A stretch of 64,000 bases of DNA from Gracilariopsis chorda (GCA_003194525.1 NBIV01000002.1:62001-126000), one strand, 5' to 3'. Numbered from the stretch's first letter, positions 34,351-45,195 are shown. Notes: a model not told the origin generated them from the sequence alone. Translations and numbers: made by a program.

Positions 34351-35223
34351 GACACTTCTTGCTGGTAAAAAGCGTCGAAGATTGGAATTTAAAGGCCCAA
34401 ATCCTTGTCACTATCAAAAAAAGCGGGAGTGCTGGTTGCAGCGACAATTTCTTGCTAGCGGTGCAAGGCTGCTTCAACCAGCAGGTTTAGCGCGTTCGCA
34501 GCGTCAGTGAGCAAAATGCTGGCCATGGCGTTCGTTGGAGATAAACAGGTCTGTAAAAACGTACAAGAGTCTGAAAAGTTATGTTTATTGTAGTCTATTG
34601 GTTGAATTTCAAATAGGGGCACTTAATATGCTGCAGTAGGATCTCAACTTGGGCGGAAACACACGCGGCGCGCCGTGACACGTGCCTGCTGACTTTCTCT
34701 TTTTATTGGTGCAAGTGCGCGCTCACTCGCCTACACCATTTACGTCGTGTAGTTTTGCCCTTTCCCCACTTCTTCCAACAAATCGTAGTCAACGACCAAT
34801 CGCATCGTTTGTTTCGCACATAATCTGGTGCACATTCGCGCATCATTTGTGCAGTAAGGGCACAGCGAGGCCAATCGTTTCGGCACGCAGCTCGTCTCGG
34901 ACACAAAAAGCAAAAATTGAGATTCGCCTGCCAACTGTCATGAAATACACGCAACAAATCACAATGAGCTCGTCTCCGCCACAAAAAGCGAAAATCGAGA
35001 TTCGCCTGCCAACTGTCATGAAATAGACACAAGAATTCACAATGAGCTCTTCCTGTCCCATTTGCATTTAACGCGCCCGGAACAACCGCAGTACTCTTGT
35101 CTAATCCGAGCTCCGACAAATTCCGCGGAACTGCTCGTTCGCACGCCTTGCATCTGCTTGAATATTGCTTTCCCCAGGAGTTTTGCTGCGCATCCGCACT
35201 GAACCACCTGTTTTCGGCGAAGG
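34351..35223. other. Upstream region of the NB-ARC/WD40 gene
   Basis: About 870 bp between the target duplication of element D and the ATG at 35224. It contains the 78-bp direct repeat listed next and must hold the promoter of the receptor gene. No open frame with a recognisable motif was found. Confidence 0.5.
34891..35057. repeat. 78-bp tandem direct repeat, about two copies plus a partial third
   Basis: The block CTCGTCTC...CACAATGA recurs with a period of 78 bases (starts 34891, 34969, and a diverged partial copy at 35047). The core GAGATTCGCCTGCCAACTGT is identical in the two full copies, which otherwise differ at a few positions. It lies 170-330 bases upstream of the receptor gene start, so it may sit in its promoter or 5' leader. 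Confidence 0.85.
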
Positions 35224-38200
35224 ATGGAGACCACAGGTGCAGTACTGGGCACAATAACCGGAGCGTTCGAACTACTTGACAGGGTTGAGTTGTACGTAAA
35301 CCGGTACTTTGAGAGAAGGGATTTGGCCGAAGACAGCGTTGCACTGCACGTTCGTCTGCAGGATCAGTACACAAAGGCAATACAACTCATTCAGAAGATT
35401 GAACAACGTGATTTCGATCGTGAACCCATATGCAACGAGATCATACGAGACAGACTGGGCGAGATGAAGTCTGTTATGGAGAGCAACAAAAATGATCTAA
35501 GTGCTCTCAGTAGTACGCTAAGCAATGCTGGCGCAACCAGTCGTGTCCGAAGGGCAAACGCGACGCTAAAGAATCACGAGAAATATATCGCGGAGTTTCG
35601 CGGCTTTCTACAAGATACGGTGATACCGGCGCTCAGAGAACACAACCAAGCTATTCAGGTGAACAGTAATGTTCCCCAGAATCCGCCGAGACTGACCCTG
35701 CAGTACGAAAATAAGGATACTTGCGAGGGGAAACTGAAAGCTGCTATTCTGGAAGGCAGCGGCAGTATGGTTGTCGGCGTTGTGGCTTCTGGCCTGGGAG
35801 GTGTTGGGAAGTCATGCGCTGTGAGGGGGCTGGCGACGGTCCCGAAAATCAAGGACGAATTTCCTGGAGGGCTCCTCTACATTGAGCTCGGAAACGATGC
35901 AGGTATTGCCGAAATCATCAAAGGGATCTCGCGGATTGTGGAGAGAACCGGTGATGTGCAGCTCGCTGCAGCAATACGTGGCGAGAAATACCTGCAAGAT
36001 GCATCTGATAAAGCTGCGCCATGGTTTCGTGGACGCAAGTGCTTGTTTGTGGTTGACGATATATGGTGGGTGAATGGCATAACCTCGAACGTTTTCACAA
36101 TTCTGGGTACCATGTTACACGATGAAAGCCTGCTGGTATACACAACCAGAGATGAACGGTTTTTGAGAGGAGCTGACAGAATAGTTCACTTTAAAGAGAA
36201 AGCGGCACATGGGGACCTGGCACGGCGTATGTTGTTGACGCATGCTGGATTCGATAATGATGCCGATTTCAGCGCAGCAAACCGACAAGCTTTGACAGGT
36301 ATTCTGGACATATGCGGAGGACTTCCTCTTGCTCTTGGAATTGCAGGCTCGACAATATGGACGCACCAAGAGAAGCGAGAAGGCGACAAACAGGATGTGT
36401 TTACTGATTATTATCGCAGTTTGCAATCCCAAGAAGATAATATTTTCAAGGGCAGTGCAGAGAAGTATGGACCGCTGAGACTGATTGTGGACAATTCTAT
36501 CGAAGTGTTAGAGTCGGAGAGCTCGGAAACAGACAGGGTAACGAAGAGAAAGATTGGAGAGTTGTTTCGGGCACTGTGCGTGCTCAAGAAGCAACAGAGG
36601 GCTTACGGAGAGATGCTGCAGAAGCTGTGGGACATGGATAGCTTAGGTGAGACACGGGAGGTCGCCGAAAAGATGCATGAGGTGTCGCTTGTTCGGATGA
36701 CACTAGCGGGCGGAAATGTATTCTATGTACAGCTGCACGACTTGGTGCTGGACATTGCGACGCGCAAGGCGTCGGAGAGGTACGAAAAGAAGGCGCACTT
36801 TTCAACTCTGGCGGACAACTACATGCCAAAGATGGTCGACGGCGCAGATTTGCCGACGGCACAGATTGAGAAGCGACAGTTGTTCAGAGCGTGGTGGACT
36901 GTGGCAGACGACGGGTACATTGTTGACAACGTGTGCCGAGTTTTGGAGGGAGCAGGAGAAGCGGAGGAAGTATTATGGTTGTTGGAAAGAGCGCAATGGG
37001 TGGTGATGCGGCTGCAGAAGTATGGCATCAGTGGTGTGGAAGACGATGTAAGAATCGCCGAGGAGGCGGGTAGGAAGGCAAGTACGGAGCATGGTGCGGC
37101 GTTGAAGTACCTGGACATGATACGTAGCGCGGCTCGGATGAGTTGTGGTGCTGTGTCGCGAAACGCGTGTGAAGCTTGGTTTCAGCTGCACGGGCGTGTT
37201 GCGTGGTACGCAGAACAGTGCAATAAGACAAGCGCATTTATAGCAGAGATCGAACATCACGCACCTCGCCCTTGGGTGAAGCCTCAGGCTGGATTCTTAC
37301 TTGGTGCAGGAGGCGCGGCGTTGGACTCGGTTCAGGCCACTGGCGGATTGCTGTGCATATCGCACGGGAAAGATTTGGTTCGGTTCGTCAGCACTTACGG
37401 AGATGATGTGTTCGTGACCGAGTACGATAGAAGGTACGGGAACCAGACGCGATATGCACTTGTTGGAAACAAGCGGTCCGAAGGCGTGACGGAAGGCGCT
37501 GCTGCAAGCAGTGTGGGTGAAGATGAAGCTGGTACGGAGAGGCAGGAGTGTCATTGCGCTGCGTTTTCGAAGGACATGAAGAAGGTGATAACCGGGCACG
37601 AGGACGGGAGCGTTCTGGTATGGAACATTGATCGCGGATACAATCTTGACCGGCGCGTGAGCATGCATGTGGATGAAACTGATGTCGCCGCAGAGGAAAG
37701 AAAAGTACGAGGTAAATTAGATGCACTCAGGAATATGTGTTGCGGACTGTGGAAGAGCGAAGGGACGATGAGAGAAGCTGCGAGTAGCCGTGCGAGAAGT
37801 GAGCGCAGTGCTGTGGAATGCTTGGCGGTAAGTGCAGACGGATCGAAGATTGTTTGCGGCTCATCTGACGGCAACGTTTCTGTGCGAAGCTGTGGAAGCG
37901 GTGCTGTCGGAGATGCGCTTGACGCACTCTCGGGAAGTAGACGAGTTGACTGTGTTGCTGTGAGCAGTGACGCGAGACGAGTGGTTTGCGTTCAGGGCAG
38001 CGATATTCACGTGTGGGACGGCGGGTGTGGGACATGGCTGGCAGTGCCTGCAGAGTTGGAGAACGTTTACGTGAGGTGTGCTGCGGTGAGCGCTGATGGA
38101 GAGAAGATAGTGTGCGGTACAATAGAAGGTGCGGTTCTCGTGTGGGACGTCAACAGCAGTGAAAGTACAGTGCGGAGCATGTCGGGACACTCGCGTACGG

Positions 38201-39435
38201 TAGGGTGTGTTGCGCTAAGTAGCGACGGAGGAGTGGCTGTGTCTGGATCGTATGATCACACCGTTCGCGTGTGGGACGCCGACAAAGGCGAGATGCTGTG
38301 CGCACCGCTGAGAGGACACAAAAATATTGTAATGTATGTGGCATTGAGCGCAGACTGCAAAGAGGCTGTTTCGGCATCAGGGGACGGCAGTGTGCGGGTG
38401 TGGGACGTGCAGAGAAATGTGGAGACGCTGCACGATGACGAACGCTTCACAACCGCAATAGAAAGTTTTGCATACGGTGGCCATGGCACACGAGCTGTTT
38501 TCGGGTCAGATGACGGGTGTGTTCGGTTGATGGACGTGGAGAGCGGACGAGTGGTCGGACAGCCTCTGCGCGGCCACACCGGTGCTGTGCATGTCGTTGC
38601 GCTGAGCGGCGACGGCAGTCGAATTGTGTCGGCGTCTCTCATCGACAGAACTGTGCGAGTGTGGGACGCGAACAGCGGTGCGGCTGTTGGTGCGCCGTTG
38701 ACGGATGTGGTAGCTTGGTGCGTTGCGGTGAGCAATGACGGCACGCGAGCAGTCGCTGGGCAGCTCGATGGGGCGCTGGTTGTGTTCGACACGCGCAGTG
38801 GTCGCGTCATTGCGCGCCCCCGCGGCGGCACCGGCGCCGCTTGGTGTTGCGCGTTGAGCAGCGACGGCGCTCGAGTTGCGTCCGGCGGAGACGACGGACC
38901 GGTTCGGATCTGGGACGTGGCCCCGTGTTCAGCAGTGGCGCCGCCGCTCCGCGGTCATACAAAGTTGGTGCTTTGCGTGGCATGGAGCGCCGATGGCAAA
39001 CGAGTGGTGTCCGCATCAGGGGACGGCACGGTCCGCGTGTGGGACGTCGACACGGCACAGCCCGTCGGCGATGCCATCGTTCACGGCGAACTGGTCAGTC
39101 ATGTGCAGACGGATGCGCACGGTTCACGCGTCTTGTCCGTCGATTTTCACGGTTACGGGCGACTGTGGGACGTGACGCGCGCCGAGTGCCTCATCACTTC
39201 CAGTGACAGCGCATGGACCCAAACCGTGCGCAATTTTGGACTCGCTCGACTTGAGATGGGCCATGACTGGTATCCTAATATGGAAATAATGTGGCGCGAT
39301 GCCGCCGGGCGGAAGCAAGTACTGGCGTCTGCAGACACACGCGTGTTTCGAGTTGGCGACAAGTACTTTGCTGTGGAGCATGGTCCATCGTCCGTCCCGT
39401 TTTGTCAGGTGCAACACGCATCGCACTCCGTGTAA
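35224..39435 (+). CDS. STAND NTPase receptor: N-terminal helical domain, NB-ARC, WD40 propellers
   Basis: A 1403-residue uninterrupted gene. Residues 1-145 are a helical, Gly-containing region beginning AVLGTITGAFELLDRV, perhaps an effector domain. NB-ARC follows: P-loop GLGGVGKS at 190-197, Walker B LFVVDDIW at 274-281, RNBS-B-like LLVYTTRD at 303-310, GLPLAL at 366-371, and an MHD-like LHDLVLDI at 504-511. Residues 520-700 are helical (APAF-1-like linker). From about 700 to 1375 are at least 12 WD40 repeats ending VRVWDV, VLVWDV, VRIWDV or similar, enough for two seven-bladed propellers. STAND proteins of this plan sense a ligand through the repeats, exchange ADP for ATP, oligomerise and trigger immune or death responses; that role here is inferred. 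The ATG at 35224 is the first good start. A decayed paralogue follows at once. Confidence 0.9.
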   Translation: METTGAVLGTITGAFELLDRVELYVNRYFERRDLAEDSVALHVRLQDQYTKAIQLIQKIEQRDFDREPICNEIIRDRLGEMKSVMESNKNDLSALSSTLSNAGATSRVRRANATLKNHEKYIAEFRGFLQDTVIPALREHNQAIQVNSNVPQNPPRLTLQYENKDTCEGKLKAAILEGSGSMVVGVVASGLGGVGKSCAVRGLATVPKIKDEFPGGLLYIELGNDAGIAEIIKGISRIVERTGDVQLAAAIRGEKYLQDASDKAAPWFRGRKCLFVVDDIWWVNGITSNVFTILGTMLHDESLLVYTTRDERFLRGADRIVHFKEKAAHGDLARRMLLTHAGFDNDADFSAANRQALTGILDICGGLPLALGIAGSTIWTHQEKREGDKQDVFTDYYRSLQSQEDNIFKGSAEKYGPLRLIVDNSIEVLESESSETDRVTKRKIGELFRALCVLKKQQRAYGEMLQKLWDMDSLGETREVAEKMHEVSLVRMTLAGGNVFYVQLHDLVLDIATRKASERYEKKAHFSTLADNYMPKMVDGADLPTAQIEKRQLFRAWWTVADDGYIVDNVCRVLEGAGEAEEVLWLLERAQWVVMRLQKYGISGVEDDVRIAEEAGRKASTEHGAALKYLDMIRSAARMSCGAVSRNACEAWFQLHGRVAWYAEQCNKTSAFIAEIEHHAPRPWVKPQAGFLLGAGGAALDSVQATGGLLCISHGKDLVRFVSTYGDDVFVTEYDRRYGNQTRYALVGNKRSEGVTEGAAASSVGEDEAGTERQECHCAAFSKDMKKVITGHEDGSVLVWNIDRGYNLDRRVSMHVDETDVAAEERKVRGKLDALRNMCCGLWKSEGTMREAASSRARSERSAVECLAVSADGSKIVCGSSDGNVSVRSCGSGAVGDALDALSGSRRVDCVAVSSDARRVVCVQGSDIHVWDGGCGTWLAVPAELENVYVRCAAVSADGEKIVCGTIEGAVLVWDVNSSESTVRSMSGHSRTVGCVALSSDGGVAVSGSYDHTVRVWDADKGEMLCAPLRGHKNIVMYVALSADCKEAVSASGDGSVRVWDVQRNVETLHDDERFTTAIESFAYGGHGTRAVFGSDDGCVRLMDVESGRVVGQPLRGHTGAVHVVALSGDGSRIVSASLIDRTVRVWDANSGAAVGAPLTDVVAWCVAVSNDGTRAVAGQLDGALVVFDTRSGRVIARPRGGTGAAWCCALSSDGARVASGGDDGPVRIWDVAPCSAVAPPLRGHTKLVLCVAWSADGKRVVSASGDGTVRVWDVDTAQPVGDAIVHGELVSHVQTDAHGSRVLSVDFHGYGRLWDVTRAECLITSSDSAWTQTVRNFGLARLEMGHDWYPNMEIMWRDAAGRKQVLASADTRVFRVGDKYFAVEHGPSSVPFCQVQHASHSV

Positions 39436-39573
39436 TTGTTCACATGTTTTCGCTCAATGTATCAACCATATTCTATAAAGAGAGAAACTGCCAATCTTAT
39501 ATACCTCCGACAGTTGTCAAACCCTCCGCACTTATCTGCATCACTAAGCCGCACTTTCCTGCAAAGCGTGGTA

Positions 39574-39587
39574 AAGGGTTAACCCTT
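39574..39587. repeat. 14-bp perfect palindrome after the NB-ARC/WD40 gene
   Basis: AAGGGTTAACCCTT, self-complementary over all 14 bases, 139 bases after the receptor stop codon. Related GGTTAACC sequences occur at about 12990, 42314 and 46357, all outside mobile elements. Confidence 0.6.
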
Positions 39588-39699
39588 GTCTCGCCTTTAC
39601 TCCACTGCAACAATCCACCACGAGCTCCGTTCGCATGTCCCTGCACTCGTTGCGGTGCAAACCGCACGTGCAAACCGCACGTCTCTCGCTCCCATCAAG

Positions 39700-40885
39700 C
39701 ATACATGACGCTCAGCAACCGAGTAAACAACAAATGGTTTCCGCAATTGGTGGAAAGCCGAGTGCGACGCGTGTCCACAAAATGAGCTATGCACAATGTT
39801 ACGAGACAATGAGGATGTGGACGAGTTGATGTGGCTACTGCTCAAGCCGCAATGCATCATTAAGCGTTTGCAAAACGCTGGCATCTACGGTGTGCGCCAC
39901 GACATAGAGGTTGCACTTAGTGCGTTAGACCACAACAGCAAACATTCCGCCGTAGTTGCTCAATGTCTGCAGGTGATCGCGAAGGCTGTGCGGATCAGCT
40001 CGCTGGCTGTAGCGCCCAATCACTCAGAAGCATCATTCCACCTACATGGCCGACTGCTAGAGTACGCGCAAAAGCGTCAACTAACAAAGAACTTCGTCGA
40101 CGAAATCGAGAGCGCTGCGGAACGGCCGTGGTTCAAACCGAGTATAGGCTTTCTCACATCGGCAGGGTTTGGGGCGTTGGAGAAGATCCAGCGTGGATGC
40201 TCCCGTGATGTGCTTGGTTTCTGGCGACTGCACATGCGGGCGGTGCGCTGCTACGCGGCGTGACGGATCACAGCAAGGACCTTGTCAGCGTGGCCATCAA
40301 CGACAACAGCGGATTTATCTCAGCGTGCTTGGATGGCGCGGTGCGCGCGTGGAATATTAATCCATTCAGCTTGCACATGCGTGTGTGGGACGCGATCACA
40401 GGCGGCATGCCCGAGACGCCGGCTTGCTGCTAGCTGTGAAATGCAGAGCGGATGAAGCACACATGGCGTGCAGCTTAACGGATATGGCGTCGAGCGTTAC
40501 AATGTGGCGCATTGGCGCGGTGCGCGCGGCGTGCCAGAACTGGTACTCCGGCCGTGAATCGGGGTCCAACTTACGCGCGATCATTGGATGTGGTGCTGAT
40601 CATCTGGCACTGCAGAAGGCGATTGAGCTGACGGTGGTGGATGAACGAACGGAGCGCAACGCTTTTCGGCTGACGGAGAGCGCGGTGCCGTTGGACGGTG
40701 GCGCTGGGCGCGTCGCGTTGCAGCGCGCGTGGCGACGACTGCGAGCACTGACGCATGGCGGAATGGTGGCGACTGGCGATGAGGTTGCAGTGCGCTTTGG
40801 CGACGAGTCTTTCACCGTGCGTGGCGACTGTCTTGCGCTCTGCGCCCACAACAACGAGATGCTCTCAAGCTCAAAACTTCACTAG
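39700..40885 (+). pseudogene. Decayed paralogue of the NB-ARC/WD40 gene
   Basis: Three consecutive segments match the upstream receptor in order but lack the NB-ARC domain. At 39796-40200, DELMWLLLKPQCIIKRLQNAGIYGV and FHLHGRLLEYA correspond to receptor residues about 577-700 (EEVLWLLERAQ, FQLHGRVAWYA). At 40260-40430 a remnant WD40 reads DGAVRAWNI and RVWDAITGG. At 40600-40885 is a C-terminal region. The segments are in different frames, with stops between them (for example the TGA after 40260 and a TAG near 40430), so no single product can be made. Most WD40 repeats are missing. It probably arose by tandem duplication and decay. An alternative is a short active gene made only of the 39796-40263 frame, which I think unlikely. 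Confidence 0.75.
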
Positions 40886-43800
40886 CTAGCTCCTACATGT
40901 ACATTTCTACTCCAAGCAATAAATCGAAGCAACTTCCTCTGATAAACGACTTCAGTGACCATTCGATTCGCCTCTACGTCTCCGCCGCCATTCACCCCAG
41001 TTTCCTTTTCCACCGGGTTCTGCAAATTGCAAGGCCCATGCGGCAATTCCAAAGACAGCCCACCCAGACTTGAGCCATTACCTAGACGTCCACGACCATC
41101 TCGTCTACCACCGCCACCTCTTTCTTCTTCTTCAATGGTGGCCTGATGCAACCAAATATGTTAACACCGGAAAAGCTATCCTACAGATAGTTCTCCCTCC
41201 TGCGTAAAATTCCCATTTGCTTGTTCATTTCGCTTTGATCGTCAGGAGTCAGATCAAAGAACGATTCTTCTTCCTCAACCTCCTCTCCACGGTTGCAACG
41301 TTCTCCTGTGCTTCATATGTCTATTCGCTCCCACACCTCTGTCGTACCCCATCGCTCGGTTCGGCTTTCTTTCCCCCCAAATGTCGTTCGGGATGCCCGT
41401 GGCTAATGTAGGCTGAAGACTACTGTCCGGTGGATGGCGCACACCGCTTCCCCACGCGCTTTGCCCCGCTTGTAACCTGGGAGCGCCATGTGTCCGGTTT
41501 GGTGCAAATCATCCCATCCAGTGTGAGATGTCACTTTCTTGAACGTTAGAAATGCGCTATGCACCGCCAACCGTTTGCCATTTGCGTCACTCGATCTCTC
41601 CTGCGCGTTGCATCTAGTGCAGAAGCGTTTCCAGTGTCGACGCAAGCTTCTCCCTTGTCACATTCGCAACTATTGACGCAGTGCTTCATCTGTTCTGTTC
41701 GACATTCACCACCATTTGAATCGGCCCTGTTGCCACATTCCATGTTGCTTACGGTGTTCTTCTTCTTCTTCTTCTTTACTGTGGGCCCTTGATTTCTAAC
41801 TACAACATAAGGGTAAAACATATCTGGTTAAAGTTACTTTTCTCTCCGCAGGAAACCAAGGAATTTCCGCGGCCACTTTACGGTGTTGACTGGTGCGCAT
41901 GTTCATCCTGCAGTACACTCTTCGTTCTTCTTGCAACAATCGGCGGTTTAGCCGTTTCGAATCACGACGGGTGCGTTTTGAGGTTCTGGTCTGTGTGGGT
42001 GGAGAGGAGAACGGATGCGAATGGAAGGCACGAACGTCGCGGACGTTATTGAGCAAGTGAGCGCAAGCAAAACGAATATCGTCACGGAACGCATGGGGGA
42101 TACGTCGTGCGCCATGATTTCGGAGCACGCTTGAAGGCAAACTGTGGTTTGTAGAGTGCACGAGAGCGGCAAACGAAGGAAAGCAGAGTGCGTGCGGACA
42201 GTTTCTTCAAAGCAGGCGGCATTAAAGGAGAATCGGTGCCCGATTGATTGTGCCAATATAAGGGTCGCACGTGGGATGTACGCCATTCACAGCCAGAACG
42301 CAGCGCGGTGAATGGTTAACTTTAGTGGAGAGCGCGCCGTTGAGCGGCTCTAACACAAGCTACGCTTAGCGGTCATCCAGAAACGTCGCTGCAGGGTCGT
42401 ATAAGGATGCTTTCGTTCTCAACAAGCGTGTATTATGTTGTAAAAGAGTGTATGTGCGCTAGAGTGGTGCATACACGTTGTGGTTGTGATGCGCTTGTCT
42501 TGGTTGCGACGTGTAGCGGGCGTTTGCTGTTGGAGGGTTTGAACGGGAGCATGTACGTTTCTTTACTCGTTTGGTGTAGTGCTCTCTGCATTACGGACCA
42601 AGAAATGGTGGCAAGCTTATTGTGCGAAGGACGGTGTGAGTGACAGTAATGCAACGATGTGTACGAAGGATAGAAAGTACATGGTGTACGGATAAGAACG
42701 CGCGGCGGGTTTCGAGCGCGCTCTGCTGGGCTGCAGGGCACGCGACGAGCCGGGAGGTCACTAAACTGGTTGAAGCGATCCGGGAGGTTGCCGATGGCGC
42801 CCGCGGACATGGGTGGCACGTCGCTAAAATGCCCCCAGAGTGAGATGGTACCGCCGCTTTCCGTGGGGTTTTCGTTGTGAAGCAAGAGCTCCCACGCAGC
42901 CAGTGGACGGGGGTTTTGCACGGGTTTTCTCGGAGGGGAGTATCTAGCACTGGGTTTGGATGACGGTGAAAGGAGTACGGACTGGTTGTTGCGCGTGGGG
43001 TCGGCGATGATATGATGGTTGGGTGGTAAGGACGCTGCTCATGGTTTGTTTGTACGTAGACTACAATCGCTGCATAAGTTGGTTGGTGTTGAAAATTACA
43101 AGGTGAAATGGAGGGAATGGACGGGGCGGGCACGGAGAGAAGAGACGGCGACAGGCATTGCTCTCCCCTCGGCGCGCGTCCGTGTGACAAGCGTGTGAAG
43201 CTGAGACGGACGAATACAGCGCTTGTATGACAGGCGGGGTGTGGGCGGGGCTTCGTCGAAAGGTGCGGTGACGCGAATGGGGGGGGCGCGAAGCGAGTCG
43301 CGCGCCCGACGCGCGATGGGAGCAGAGCGGTGAAGGGGGAGAGACGAAAGGGTGGCGGTGTAAGAGAGCGGCAATTCAAAAAGCAGCGCACGGCGTGGTT
43401 GCGCGGGGCTGTGACTGTATGAGAGCTGTGGTTACAAGGCGGGAGGCGGCGCAGATGATGCGCATGGGCGCTGTAGGGGGCGACGCAGCGGACAGGATAG
43501 CGGAGCTGGCATGAGGCGGATGAAGAGGCGGAGAGCGTGAAGCGTGATGACGAAGCCACGGGCGCACAGAGACGGAGTGGGCGAAGGACAAGTGACAATG
43601 AACAAACAAAGTTTTATGTGAGCGTCGAAAGGCGCAACGTGAACCCAAAACAAATAAAACACAAGGCGCAAAAAGCGCTTTCCAGCCGACGGCCACTGAG
43701 CCGTCAGGGGGCGCGCCCCTCTGCGCCAACGCCCAAGCGCTGTAATGAGCGCCGCGCGCGCGCCCCACAAGCGGCGCTCGCTGAGCGTCTCGCCCAACGC

Positions 43801-43911
43801 CCCGTCCCCCCCGCGCCCAACGCCCCCAGCCGCCTCTCCCCAAACCATTCCTTTGGCTTACGCCAGACACTCCCTGCATCAACAACTTGTTCCACCCAAC
43901 AGCGTTCCGCC
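40886..43911. other. Gene-poor stretch between receptor paralogue and PH-domain gene
   Basis: Holds a (TTC)n microsatellite at 41756-41777 and a GGTTAAC motif near 42314. Many overlapping frames occur on both strands, including a 335-codon minus frame at 42591-43598 rich in S, P, H and R; none has a domain or biased codon use. The minus frame at 41546-41821 is cysteine-containing (MECGNRADSNGGEC) but starts behind a poly-lysine run encoded by the microsatellite and is not convincing. Confidence 0.5.
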
Positions 43912-44877
43912 TCATCGGCGCGCCGACGGCGCCGGTGCGTCGCGAGCGCCCGCAGCCGCCGCCGCCTCGCTCAGCGCCACCGCCCAGTCGCCCAGTTGCA
44001 CGTCGTCCCTCGCCACCAGCTGCAGACAGCGGTCGCCAGCGTCCCACACCGTGATGCTCTTCCGTCGCAGATCCGTGCCCACAGTTGCCCCAGCGAGCGG
44101 TAATCTCCACGTAGGCGTCGATCGCACGTCCCTGAAGTTGTACAGCGTGTCGCCGTGCAGCACGAAGTGGCGTTGCACCAACCGTCTTGTGAGTCTTGTG
44201 CGCTTGCGAAGCGTGCCCGACAGCGACGACGCGCGCTGCGCCTCGTCCTCACAGCCGTGGCTCTGCGCTCCCGTCGCCGCCACTGCCAGCGACGGGCGCG
44301 CGCTGCGTTGAGCCGACTGCACCGCCGACGGCGCCGCCTTCCATGTGGCCACGCGCTGCTGGGTGGCCGACTGCGACGACGCCGACGAAAACGACGGCAT
44401 GGCGTGCGCGCGCCGCTTGTCCGAGCTGCTAGAAGACGACGTGCATGAGGACGCGTCCGAGCTCACCGTGCCGCCCGAGCACAGCTCCATGGCCGCGCTG
44501 CTGCCCACGCCGCCGGAGGACGACACGGGCGATGTGGGCGGTTCGTTGCGCGAGTGTCGTCGCAGCGCCAGTCGCGCCGCGCTTTGTCGCGCTGCGCGCT
44601 TGCGCGCCGACACGTGCGAGGCGCTCTCCAGAAACGCGGGGTGCGCGCCGGTGGGCGCCACGGGCTGCCGCCGCGACGACGGCTGCGACGACGTCGTGCT
44701 GAACGACAGATGCGACGACTGACGCCGCGCCGCCGCGAACGCGGGTAGATGCATGCTGTGCCACGAGGACGGGCCGTCGAGCGACGCGGGCTCGGTCAGC
44801 AGGTTGGCGGCTAGGTCCACGGACAGCGTGTGCAGGTGCATCACGGAGTGCAACGCCAGATTGGAGGGCAGCGACAT
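43912..44877 (-). CDS. Pleckstrin-homology (PH) domain protein
   Basis: A 321-residue single-exon gene starting at the ATG at 44877. Residues 1-215 are low-complexity, rich in Ser, Ala and Arg with no predicted fold. Residues about 219-308 form a PH domain: SGTLRKRTRLTRRLVQRHFVL (beta1-beta2 with the basic loop that binds phosphoinositides), GDTLYNF, a RRKSITVWD strand, LQLVARD, and the final helix GDWAVALSEAA with its invariant tryptophan. PH domains bring proteins to phosphoinositide-containing membranes or to protein partners; no catalytic domain is present. The gene is very GC-rich, which produces long shadow frames on the other strand. It is divergent from the small frame at 45196. Confidence 0.75.
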   Translation of the reverse strand: MSLPSNLALHSVMHLHTLSVDLAANLLTEPASLDGPSSWHSMHLPAFAAARRQSSHLSFSTTSSQPSSRRQPVAPTGAHPAFLESASHVSARKRAARQSAARLALRRHSRNEPPTSPVSSSGGVGSSAAMELCSGGTVSSDASSCTSSSSSSDKRRAHAMPSFSSASSQSATQQRVATWKAAPSAVQSAQRSARPSLAVAATGAQSHGCEDEAQRASSLSGTLRKRTRLTRRLVQRHFVLHGDTLYNFRDVRSTPTWRLPLAGATVGTDLRRKSITVWDAGDRCLQLVARDDVQLGDWAVALSEAAAAAGARDAPAPSARR

Positions 44878-45195
44878 TGTCGCGCGCGGGGGTGTCGGCG
44901 GTGGAGGGGAAGGAGTGAGGGCGCGTAGAGACGGGGCGGAGTTGGTGGGAGGGGGGGGGTTGAGAGCACGGCGGTTGCGAGCGGCGCCTTTTTACGGCGG
45001 AGGGGGTGAACGCACACGTGTGGCGCGCGCGCGTGCGCGCGCCGCTGTCATTTGAACGCGCCACGTGCGCAGCGGGCGCGCGCGCTCTCGCGAGCAGCGC
45101 CGGCGTCTGCAATTGCGCACAAGTGGCCGGCGCTCTATGAGCGCGCGCAGGAGGCGGCGCCCGGCAGCGCCACCGCCAGCGCCACCGCCAGCGCC
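44878..45195. promoter_or_regulatory. Shared divergent upstream region, very GC-rich
   Basis: A 318-bp gap between two divergent start codons, which probably holds both promoters. It contains a long alternating purine-pyrimidine run around 45011-45043 (CACACGTGTG followed by GCGCGCGCGTGCGCGCGC), a sequence type prone to Z-DNA. It also has a (GCCACC/GCCAGC) repeat just before 45196. No TATA box was seen. Confidence 0.35.

Noticed and set aside
41546-41821. Cysteine-containing small minus frame
   Set aside because: It begins behind a microsatellite-encoded lysine run and stops soon; the resemblance to secreted cysteine-rich proteins is superficial.
42591-43598. 335-codon open frame on the minus strand
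   Set aside because: Composition is dominated by S, P, H, R and T with no domain, and several other frames overlap it in GC-rich DNA; it looks like a chance frame.
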